A stretch of DNA of 64,000 nt from Solitalea agri (GTDB lineage: Bacteria; Bacteroidota; Bacteroidia; Sphingobacteriales; Sphingobacteriaceae). A model generated the notes under the pieces. That model made no database searches. It was not told the origin of the DNA and worked only from the letters and a program-made list of their open reading frames with translations. Location of the stretch: assembly GCF_023914155.1 (NCBI RefSeq), contig NZ_JAMWYS010000058.1:288365-352364 (forward strand), given 5' to 3'. The position numbers and the translations under genes are program-made. Shown in pieces: positions 25,753 through 32,394 of this stretch. Positions within the stretch are counted from its first letter, which is position 1. Every line of letters begins with the position of its first letter.

Positions 25753-25768
25753 TGAAATTATTATGCCA
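25753..25768 (-). promoter_or_regulatory. Sigma-54-like -24/-12 element of the GT4 operon
   Basis: On the minus strand: TGGCATAATAATTTCA, matching the window consensus at every fixed position. It ends 37 bases before the ATG at 25715. Confidence 0.6.
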
Positions 25769-25951
25769 CAGGAATTTATAATGAGTTTCGAATTAATGGT
25801 AAACAATAAGGGTAACTATTCCTCATTTGCTGGTAGTAGTCTTCTTTCAGGATATATTGGAGGCTGCAATCGCTTAATTGATTGTTTCCTTCCTTTCGGT
25901 TCACTCTTTTTGGGATTGCTCATTATTTCAACTTTTATGTGGTACATAAGT

Positions 25952-25977
25952 TGAGTTATTCAATAGGTAATAACTCA
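25952..25977 (+). other. Hairpin upstream of a strong ribosome-binding site
   Basis: Perfect 9-bp stem TGAGTTATT / AATAACTCA with an 8-base loop. It lies 5 bases before a consensus AGGAGG at 25983-25988, so it might control access to that site. Confidence 0.4.
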
Positions 25978-25994
25978 TTTCGAGGAGGATAATA

Positions 25995-26033
25995 ATGGAA
26001 AATTATGCCACTCTTAAGGACACTATAAAATAA
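25995..26033 (+). CDS. Possible 12-residue leader peptide
   Basis: ATG at 25995 is preceded by a perfect AGGAGG with a 6-base spacer, rare in this phylum where most genes lack such sites. It encodes MENYATLKDTIK and then a stop. The sensor kinase gene starts 100 bases downstream. It could be a leader peptide or a coincidence; no family can be assigned. Confidence 0.3.
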   Translation: MENYATLKDTIK

Positions 26034-26133
26034 CGTGCATTACTAATTGAGTTTAATTAATTGTGTAAATTATTACTCGGCTCATTCAATTATTAGCAAA
26101 GCATCATTTGCACATAGTAAATTATAATTTAAC

Positions 26134-27549
26134 ATGTTCAATTTCCTAAATACCTTGCATAAAATCAGGGTGGGTTTTTTTGTATCTATTTTTCTACTGA
26201 TTTGTACATCGGTCCTATCCTTTATTATCTGTACTTCATTTCTTCGCAATGTTAACCTGGTAAACCGATCGCAGGAAACCATTAACCATATACAGGAACT
26301 AAAATTAATATTAAAAGAAACTGAATCTAATATTCGCGCTTATGCCCTATCCCGAGACTCTATTTTCCTAATTCCTTCACTACATGAACAAAAAGCAAAG
26401 ACCCAATCTATTCTACAAATCCTATCCAACGATCTGATGCTACAGGATATGAATCAAAGCAACCTTAAGTTATTAATTATAAAAATACAGGGACGGTTTG
26501 AATTTTGGCAAAAGATTGCTGATGATCCATCATGCTTTATACAGAAAGATTGTTTTAAAGAAAGCAGTAAACAGGCAAATGATTTGGAAATGGATTTTTC
26601 TACCATCATTTATCAGCAAAAGAAATTATTGCAGGCTCGTAACCGCTTATATGTTAAAAATGCTGAGATTCTAATCCCTATCATTTTAATAACCTCATTA
26701 GTAGGGATATTAATATCAGTGATAGCATACATGGGTTTACAAAAAGAAATAACAAATAAACAAGATAACTTTCTGCAATTAGACAAGTTAAAAAATGAAT
26801 TGGAGGCTAAAATCGAACAGTTAAACGAATCAAATGATGAGCTGGATCGTTTTGCATATATTGCCTCTCATGATTTACAGGAACCTCTCCGGAAAATCAT
26901 TTCTTTTAGTGAAACTTTAGTTAAAAACCATCCAAAAGAGCTAAATAATGATAGCAAAGTGTATCTGGGCATTATTTCAAATGCGTCATTACGAATGAAA
27001 CGTTTAATTGAAGATCTCCTTAATTATTCAAGATTAATTCCGACAAGCAATTCGGTAACAGAACAAGTAAATTTAAATGAAACCGTTAGCACTGTGCTCA
27101 AAGATCTTGAATTAACGTTTAAAGAAAAGAATGCGAAAATTACTATTGATGATCTGCCAACTATAATTGGAATTAAATTTCAATTAAATCAATTATTCCT
27201 TAATTTAATATCCAATTCGTTAAAATACGCATCAGCAGATCGATCTCCCGAAATCCATATTTTTAATAGCCCTGTAAATACCATAGTTGATGACACTTTT
27301 AATCCGGTTGCTGGAATAGATTATTGCCAAATTGAAATTTCTGATAATGGGATTGGGTTTGAAGAGAAGGATGAAAAAGAAATATTCAAAATATTTAATC
27401 GTCTACACGGACGTAATGAGTACGATGGTACCGGCATTGGTTTAGCCATTTGCAAAAGAGTGGTAGAAAATCATAAAGGTTATATCAAAGCTCATGGAAA
27501 ATTAAATATAGGAGCTTCTTTTAGCATAATTCTGCCATTAAATTCATAG
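26134..27549 (+). CDS. CHASE3-type sensor histidine kinase
   Basis: 471 residues. Transmembrane helices at about 14-36 and 179-200 enclose a helical periplasmic sensor of CHASE3 type (ETESNIRAYALSRDS). A coiled-coil linker leads to the HisKA domain with phospho-acceptor His246 in ASHDLQEPLRK, then an ATPase domain with N box (NLISNSLKYA), G1 (SDNGIGF), F box and G2 (GTGIGLAI). The kinase core is of the same subtype as in the CheB-CheR fusion at 36544-39978. It is followed 45 bases later by a receiver-PAS-kinase gene, so the two may form a relay. Signal unknown. Confidence 0.9.
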   Translation: MFNFLNTLHKIRVGFFVSIFLLICTSVLSFIICTSFLRNVNLVNRSQETINHIQELKLILKETESNIRAYALSRDSIFLIPSLHEQKAKTQSILQILSNDLMLQDMNQSNLKLLIIKIQGRFEFWQKIADDPSCFIQKDCFKESSKQANDLEMDFSTIIYQQKKLLQARNRLYVKNAEILIPIILITSLVGILISVIAYMGLQKEITNKQDNFLQLDKLKNELEAKIEQLNESNDELDRFAYIASHDLQEPLRKIISFSETLVKNHPKELNNDSKVYLGIISNASLRMKRLIEDLLNYSRLIPTSNSVTEQVNLNETVSTVLKDLELTFKEKNAKITIDDLPTIIGIKFQLNQLFLNLISNSLKYASADRSPEIHIFNSPVNTIVDDTFNPVAGIDYCQIEISDNGIGFEEKDEKEIFKIFNRLHGRNEYDGTGIGLAICKRVVENHKGYIKAHGKLNIGASFSIILPLNS

Positions 27550-27594
27550 AAGGTCAACCATTTATTTTTATTCATTTATTTTAACCGCATACTG

Positions 27595-29055
27595 ATGATC
27601 AATTATATTACTATAGTGATTATTGACGATGATGAAGAAGATTTTATACTTATAAAACATTATTTAGAGCAGGTTCCCAATCAAAAATACTTAATTAAAA
27701 GAGCTGCTAATTATGATGAAGCCCTGGTTTTTTTTAATGAACCGGGAATAGATGTGTTTTTGGTAGATTATAAACTGGGCAAATATAAGGGTATTGAAAT
27801 ATTGAATATTGCCAAAGTGTACGATGTAAACGCTCCTTTTATTATTGTAACCGGTAAGGGAAATTTAAACATTGATAAAGAAGTAATGCGTGCCGGGGCT
27901 TATGATTATTTAATTAAAGATGAACTTTCTACTGATATCCTTGAGCGATCGGTTCGTTATAGTATTGAACGTTTCAATCAGTTTAAAATCATTGAAAATA
28001 AGGAAAAACAGTATAAAGATATCTTCGAAAAATCGGGTGAAATTATTTTGCTAACCAATCAATCGGGTAAAATACTCGATGCCAATCCGGCGGCGATCAA
28101 TAGGTTCGAAAAGAGTTTACCAGAGATGTTAAATCTGAAAATTCTGCATTTAGTCGACGAAAAAGAACAATTGAAGTTTTGGGAAGCAGTAATTACCAAG
28201 CAATTGGAAGGAGAGATTTTTACTTTCTTCTCTGTTCCGATGACCAAAAAAATATCGGGCCTGGTAAGTTTTATTGAACAAGATGATTTTAATTATCAAT
28301 TTATCATTCACGATGTTACTAAAATTACGATTAAAGAAACTGAGCGAAGGGAAGAAGAAAAATTTGCAGCCACAGGCCGTATAGCCAGAGTAATTGCTCA
28401 TGAGGTTAAAAATCCGCTTACCAATGTGAATTTTGCCATAAATGAGTTAAAGGATGATAATAAAGATCCTGAGAAAAAAGTTGTAATCGATATTATTGAG
28501 CGTAATTGTCAACGAATAAACAGCCTGATTACGGAGTTACTGAATTCCACGCGTTTTTCACATCTCAATTTAGCTAGGCAGGATATTAATAATGCAATAC
28601 GCGAAGCAATAAAAGGTGCCCAGGATTTTGCTTCCCAAAAAAATGTTAAAATACAAAGTGCCCTTTCTCCTATCGAGCCCTTTTTTATTGACGGAGAAAA
28701 GATAAAAGTAGCCTTGATGAACATCATCATTAACGGTATCGAAGCCATTGATAATGCCAACGGCGAAATATCTATTGGTAGTTATACAGAAAACAATAGA
28801 GTAATGGTTTCAATAAATGATAATGGTAAAGGCATTCCTCCGGAAAATATCAACCAGATATTTGAGGCCTTTTATACAAACGGAAAAGATACCGGTACAG
28901 GATTAGGACTTACTACCTCTCAAAATATTATATTGAATCACAATGGAGCTATTTTCGTAGAAAGTGATACTGAAACGGGGACTACCTTTACCATTACGTT
29001 AATTCCACACGAGTTAAAAGAATTGTACCTAAAAGAAAAGCACCCCCTTGAGTAG
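27595..29055 (+). CDS. Receiver-PAS-histidine kinase hybrid
   Basis: 486 residues, no membrane segment. An N-terminal receiver domain (about 1-125) has the acidic pocket IIDDDEED, the phospho-acceptor Asp58 in LVDYKLG and Lys108 in YLIKDE. A PAS domain (about 140-245) and a kinase core follow, with His269 in IAHEVKNPLTNV, N box (NIIINGIEAID), G1 (NDNGKGIP) and G2 (GTGLGLTT). The receiver-first order means it can take phosphate from another kinase, most likely the product of the gene just upstream, and then regulate its own kinase core. No DNA-binding output gene lies next to the pair. Confidence 0.9.
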   Translation: MINYITIVIIDDDEEDFILIKHYLEQVPNQKYLIKRAANYDEALVFFNEPGIDVFLVDYKLGKYKGIEILNIAKVYDVNAPFIIVTGKGNLNIDKEVMRAGAYDYLIKDELSTDILERSVRYSIERFNQFKIIENKEKQYKDIFEKSGEIILLTNQSGKILDANPAAINRFEKSLPEMLNLKILHLVDEKEQLKFWEAVITKQLEGEIFTFFSVPMTKKISGLVSFIEQDDFNYQFIIHDVTKITIKETERREEEKFAATGRIARVIAHEVKNPLTNVNFAINELKDDNKDPEKKVVIDIIERNCQRINSLITELLNSTRFSHLNLARQDINNAIREAIKGAQDFASQKNVKIQSALSPIEPFFIDGEKIKVALMNIIINGIEAIDNANGEISIGSYTENNRVMVSINDNGKGIPPENINQIFEAFYTNGKDTGTGLGLTTSQNIILNHNGAIFVESDTETGTTFTITLIPHELKELYLKEKHPLE

Positions 29056-29252
29056 TTTTATCATTTCTGTTCTTTTCCTATTTAACTTCCTATACTGTTA
29101 GCTGGGAATCGCTAACCTCACTAGTAAAAGTTGCCATAGCTTCCCCGTAAAGTGCAATACTTTTCATAGCCTAACACATCTTAATTAATTAAAAATCAGC
29201 ATTTAAACGCATCAAACAAGCTCTATCAAGCTTATTTAATGATTGGAGTATA

Positions 29253-29268
29253 AGGTATGTTTTTAGCC
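29253..29268 (+). promoter_or_regulatory. Weak sigma-54-like element upstream of YciE-like gene
   Basis: AGGTATGTTTTTAGCC keeps the GG and the C at the right spacing and lies 31 bases before the ATG at 29300. It is a poorer match than the others and overlaps a palindrome. Confidence 0.3.
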
Positions 29269-29276
29269 GGCTAAAA
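29261..29276. promoter_or_regulatory. 16-bp palindrome, possible operator
   Basis: TTTTAGCCGGCTAAAA is a perfect palindrome 23 bases before the start codon of the YciE-like gene and overlaps the candidate promoter element. It could be a repressor site or a small cruciform. Confidence 0.35.
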
Positions 29277-29299
29277 GTAGAACTTAAAAATTTAAAACT

Positions 29300-29872
29300 A
29301 TGGCAATGTCACAAACTGCAAGCACAAAGGTTGCTTCGCAAAAGAAAGCAAAACCCGGAGGCAAAACCGGCAAAATGGAAAACCCTGAATTCCATTCATT
29401 TTTCACTGATGAATTAAAAGACATTTACTGGGCCGAAAAACACCTGGTACAGGCATTATCTAAAATGAAAAAGGCGTCCACTTCACCAGAGCTGGCAAAA
29501 GCCTTTGAAAAGCATTCAGAAGAAACGAAAATGCATATTGACACGCTTGAACAAGTTTTTGAACTATTAGGTGAAAAAGCTGTAGCCAAGAAATGTGAAG
29601 CAATGGAAGGATTGATGGCAGAAGCGGAATCTATTATTGAAGATACCGCTAGTGGCTCAATGATAAGGGATGCAGGGTTGATTTTAGCAGCTCAAAAAGT
29701 TGAACATTATGAAATTGCTACCTACGGTACTTTAAAAACCTTTGCCGAAAACATGGGGCATACAGAAGTCGCTAATATGTTAGAACAAACTCTCGAAAAT
29801 GAAAAAGCTACCGATGTAGCATTAACGGTAATTGCTGAAAGTTTTATAAATGATGAGGCGAGCCAAGAATAA
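29300..29872 (+). CDS. YciE/DUF892 ferritin-like protein
   Basis: 190 residues: a K-rich disordered N-terminal tail (about 1-30), then the DUF892 four-helix bundle. Helix 1 has FFTDELKDIYWAEKHL, helix 2 EETKMHIDTLEQVF, a linker CEAMEGLMAEAE, helix 3 AAQKVEHYEIATYGTL and helix 4 TLENEKATDVAL. The acidic and His residues of these segments form the putative di-metal site seen in E. coli YciF/YciE relatives. Known relatives are stress-induced, but the reaction is unknown. Two paralogues lie at 30257-30805 and 55842-56405; this one and the last keep all the acidic positions. The start is the first ATG after a palindrome-containing leader. Confidence 0.85.
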   Translation: MAMSQTASTKVASQKKAKPGGKTGKMENPEFHSFFTDELKDIYWAEKHLVQALSKMKKASTSPELAKAFEKHSEETKMHIDTLEQVFELLGEKAVAKKCEAMEGLMAEAESIIEDTASGSMIRDAGLILAAQKVEHYEIATYGTLKTFAENMGHTEVANMLEQTLENEKATDVALTVIAESFINDEASQE

Positions 29873-29935
29873 TGTTGATAAAAGGTGTGGATTTAGATAC
29901 ACGTATAATTCACACCTCTTTGCTAATCTCACAAC

Positions 29936-29951
29936 GGGCAATTACTTTCTC
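29936..29951 (+). promoter_or_regulatory. Sigma-54-like -24/-12 element of YtxH gene
   Basis: GGGCAATTACTTTCTC: GGCA, then TTC at the proper spacing, ending 23 bases before the ATG at 29975. Partial match. Confidence 0.38.
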
Positions 29952-29974
29952 AATTATCTTAAAATCAAATAATT

Positions 29975-30193
29975 ATGAACGAAACAAGATCAATCGCTGC
30001 TTTTTTCACAGGCTTATGTGTTGGAGTTGCAATAGGAGCATTATTTACATCAGAAAAGGGAACTGACTTTAGAAACAGAGTAGTTGATAAACTAAAACAA
30101 ACGGGGGAAGATGTACTCGACTCTGTTAAAGATGGTATTAAAGAAGTAAGTGGCTTCAGTTCTAAAACCTCATCTGAAAATCCATTAGGATAA
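29975..30193 (+). CDS. YtxH-like small membrane protein
   Basis: 72 residues. It has the same plan as the gene at 22066-22293: a Gly/Ala-rich transmembrane helix (about 8-25, FTGLCVGVAIGALF), TSEKGTDFRNRV, then an amphipathic helix (VVDKLKQTGEDVLDSVKDGI) and a Ser-rich tail. It lies between two YciE-like genes, which links these families by context. It ends at a strong terminator shared with the convergent gene. Unknown biochemical function. Confidence 0.8.
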   Translation: MNETRSIAAFFTGLCVGVAIGALFTSEKGTDFRNRVVDKLKQTGEDVLDSVKDGIKEVSGFSSKTSSENPLG

Positions 30194-30204
30194 AATTCAC
30201 AAAA

Positions 30205-30236
30205 AAACCCGCATTTAGCTAAATAAATGCGGGTTT
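30205..30236. terminator. Bidirectional terminator
   Basis: Perfect 13-bp arms AAACCCGCATTTA (30205-30217) / TAAATGCGGGTTT (30224-30236) with a 6-base loop. It lies between the convergent YtxH (stop 30193) and YciE-like (stop 30257) genes. Confidence 0.9.
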
Positions 30237-30256
30237 GAAAAACATGAAACATATTG

Positions 30257-30805
30257 CTATTCAGAGGCAGCACATTTATAAACAAAAATTTCAGCCACTC
30301 TTGTTAATTCCTCATCCATTTTCTTTTCATCTCTTAACGCCTGCTCCAATAAATCAGCTGCTGCCAGATAACCCAATACAACACAAGTGGCTCTAAGAGT
30401 ACCATAAACAGCAATCTTATAATGAGTTATTTTTTGAACTGAAGCAACAATAGATACATCACGTACAAAACTTTGCCTGTCGGTATTCTGGATCATTTCA
30501 AATGCTTCATGACGTAAACCTGTAACAGCATGAGAGGTTTGAACAGCTGTTTTCTCACCAATAGCAGCAAATACTTCCTCCAGGTTTTTAATATGCAACT
30601 CCGTTTCTTTTAAAATACCATCTAACATATGTTGCAGTTCCTCAGATGACACCACTGCTATTATCGGAACCAGGTTCCTGCTTAAAAACTGTTCGGTCCA
30701 GTACAGCGATTTTAAATGATCTGTTAAAAGATCGTGTAAGTCAGTAGATTTTAATTTAATATCAATAACCTGTTGAGCATGCGTTATATTCCCTGAAGTT
30801 TCCAT
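30257..30805 (-). CDS. Diverged YciE/DUF892 paralogue lacking several acidic residues
   Basis: 182 residues with the DUF892 helix pattern (LLTDHLKSLYWTEQFL, KETELHIKNLEEVF, VQKITHYKIAVYGTL, LRDEKKMDEEL). Compared with the paralogues in this window, DEL has become DHL in helix 1, CEAMEGL has become SHAVTGL, and VEHYEIA has become ITHYKIA. Several carboxylates expected at the di-metal centre are therefore missing while the His is kept. It may fold but bind metal differently or not at all. An Lmo0937-like gene with a frameshift lies 5 bases upstream of its start codon on the same strand. Confidence 0.8.
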   Translation of the reverse strand: METSGNITHAQQVIDIKLKSTDLHDLLTDHLKSLYWTEQFLSRNLVPIIAVVSSEELQHMLDGILKETELHIKNLEEVFAAIGEKTAVQTSHAVTGLRHEAFEMIQNTDRQSFVRDVSIVASVQKITHYKIAVYGTLRATCVVLGYLAAADLLEQALRDEKKMDEELTRVAEIFVYKCAASE

Positions 30806-30810
30806 AGTAA

Positions 30811-30989
30811 TTAATTGATTGGTACTAAAAATTTATTAAGCCCGGGTAGTTGATTGAAAAAAGTTAGTAAAACTGAAATAAGGGCAAATACCAGCAATAC
30901 ATGAATAATATTCCCTGCTGCCACAGGGTTAATCCTAATAACCACCCTATTACCAGGATTGCAGCTATTAGATAACGTGTTGATCTCAT
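30811..30989 (-). pseudogene. Lmo0937-like small membrane protein gene, frameshifted
   Basis: From the ATG at 30989 the frame encodes MRSTRYLIAAILVIGWLLGLTLW and then loses similarity to its intact paralogue (36159-36314). Dropping back by one base after CTG resumes the family pattern AAGNIIHVLLVFALISVLL and reads to TAA at 30811-30813. Aligned with the intact copy, TGGCATGCAGG there corresponds to TGGCA-GCAGG here, so a single T is missing. Without the shift the frame stops after 42 codons. A sequencing error cannot be excluded. The promoter element seen upstream of the intact copy is also poor here (TGGCGATAATAACTGC). Confidence 0.7.
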
Positions 30990-31386
30990 GTTAAACACAA
31001 TTAAAATTTGATTTATTAAAAAAGCTTACAAGAAGCAGTTATTATCGCCAACATTCTGAGGTTAGTGTTGTCACTAGTTCAAAAAACACCTGGATACTAC
31101 GATGCTTTAAAGAGAGCATTTAGATAGGTGTGCCGCAGCCTATTCTAAATGTTCTCTTTCAAGTATTTTCTGGCGCTAAATACTTTGGCTTCTATAAGGA
31201 AAATCGCATGCCAATTTAATCCGAAAGCACTTTCAATTAAGTGTATATACTATTAATTACTAAGCAAGTATCTACTCAATACAGGGAACTCCGTTCTCAA
31301 CACAATAATTGAACAACCGTCTTCTATCCTTCATAAAAATCAGGTTTAAACATTCCTGGGCTAAATGTTTACGAACAAAAAACTAC
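30990..31386. other. Intergenic region with two adjacent strong hairpins
   Basis: No gene seen. A long hairpin has arms at 31109-31128 and 31139-31159 (20 of 21 positions pair, with one G-T and one bulge; 10-base loop), followed directly by a second with arms AAGTATTT (31161-31168) and AAATACTT (31178-31185). Together they resemble the structured end of a small RNA or a leader element. The DUF4142 gene begins 280 bases downstream. Confidence 0.6.
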
Positions 31387-31402
31387 TGGCATAAACATTT
31401 CA
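31387..31402 (+). promoter_or_regulatory. Sigma-54-like -24/-12 element of DUF4142 gene
   Basis: TGGCATAAACATTTCA, a full match to the window consensus, ending 62 bases before the ATG at 31465. Confidence 0.55.
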
Positions 31403-31464
31403 TAACTATTAAATCAAACGTTATTGAATTTATAACCGATCAATAACATACAACTAGATAAATT

Positions 31465-32088
31465 ATGAAAACTAAACATTGGATTATTGCCACTGTAGCA
31501 GTTGGAATAGCCTTTACTGGATGCCAGTCTAAAACCTCGAAAACTACTGACAGCACCGTTGACTCTGCTGGGTATGTTACCTCCCATGAAGACTCCATGA
31601 CTCATAATGACAGAGACGACACGCTGAATAACTCAATTGACAATAATAAAATGAAAGATGATGCTGATTTTTTAGCAACAGCTTATGGTGATGGATTATT
31701 TGAAATTGAAGCAGCAAAGCTTGCTCAAAAAAATGCATCCTCGGCGGATGTTAAAACACTTGCTCAAAAAATAGAGAGCGATCATATTAAAGCGAATGAG
31801 CAAATAATGGCATTGGCGAGTAAAAACAACATCTCATTGCCTAGTTCAGTTCCCGAGAAGAAACAAAGTACTTATAATGATTTGGCGGCCTTAACAGGTT
31901 TGGAGTTTGATAAAAAATATATAAAAGAAATGGTAAGTTGCCACAAAGACGCCATTGATGCTTTTGAGAAGAAAACTAAGGATGCGAATAATACCGACAT
32001 CCAGAATTTTGCAGTAGCGACTATTCCGGTACTAACGGCTCATAAAACCAAGGCCGATGTAATAAAAGAAAGAACTGATAAAATGTAA
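31465..32088 (+). CDS. DUF4142 lipoprotein
   Basis: 207 residues. The lipoprotein signal ends GIAFTGC (Cys about 19), followed by a S/T/D-rich linker to about residue 60. The helical DUF4142 domain covers about 65-205 (DADFLATAYGDGLFEIEAAKLAQ, KTLAQKIESDHIKANEQIM, LTGLEFDKKYIKEMVSCHKDAIDAFEKK). The fold is a ferritin-like four-helix bundle located in the periplasm or on the membrane; the HxD/E pattern (SDH, CHKD) is conserved, but the function is unknown. Own promoter element and own terminator. A shorter paralogue lies at 54495-55052. Confidence 0.85.
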   Translation: MKTKHWIIATVAVGIAFTGCQSKTSKTTDSTVDSAGYVTSHEDSMTHNDRDDTLNNSIDNNKMKDDADFLATAYGDGLFEIEAAKLAQKNASSADVKTLAQKIESDHIKANEQIMALASKNNISLPSSVPEKKQSTYNDLAALTGLEFDKKYIKEMVSCHKDAIDAFEKKTKDANNTDIQNFAVATIPVLTAHKTKADVIKERTDKM

Positions 32089-32095
32089 TTGATGT

Positions 32096-32124
32096 AAATA
32101 AAGCCGGTATTTCCGGCTTTATTT
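32096..32124 (+). terminator. Rho-independent terminator
   Basis: Perfect 12-bp arms AAATAAAGCCGG / CCGGCTTTATTT with a TATTT loop, 7 bases after the DUF4142 stop. Confidence 0.88.
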
Positions 32125-32360
32125 ATTTGAAAAACTTCCCAAATGCACTTTTCATCTAAACTCCCTTCAACTAATTGGTTTATTATGAAAAGGTACTTTT
32201 CCGCGATTTTTAGTTCCATTGACTCCATTATCTGACTTCTATGAACTAAACATCATTACCTATGCTGAATTACCTGGATAAAAAAAGGTATTTATTTTTT
32301 AAGCATGGAAGACAGTAAATGGCTTTCAGTAACAAAGTATTCAGGCTTACATTTACCATT

Positions 32361-32385
32361 AAAAAAAGCGGCTCTCGCCGCTTTT
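32361..32385 (-). terminator. Rho-independent terminator of catalase gene
   Basis: GCGGC-TCTC-GCCGC core with flanking A and T runs. On the minus strand it reads GCGGCGAGAGCCGC followed by a T run. It lies 10 bases past the catalase stop at 32395. Confidence 0.88.
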
Positions 32386-32394
32386 CACTTTTAA

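Noticed and set aside
25730..25954. 74-codon frame between the GT4 and sensor kinase genes
   Set aside because: Starts at TTG or inside the promoter element of the GT4 operon, shows no family pattern, and lacks a ribosome-binding site.
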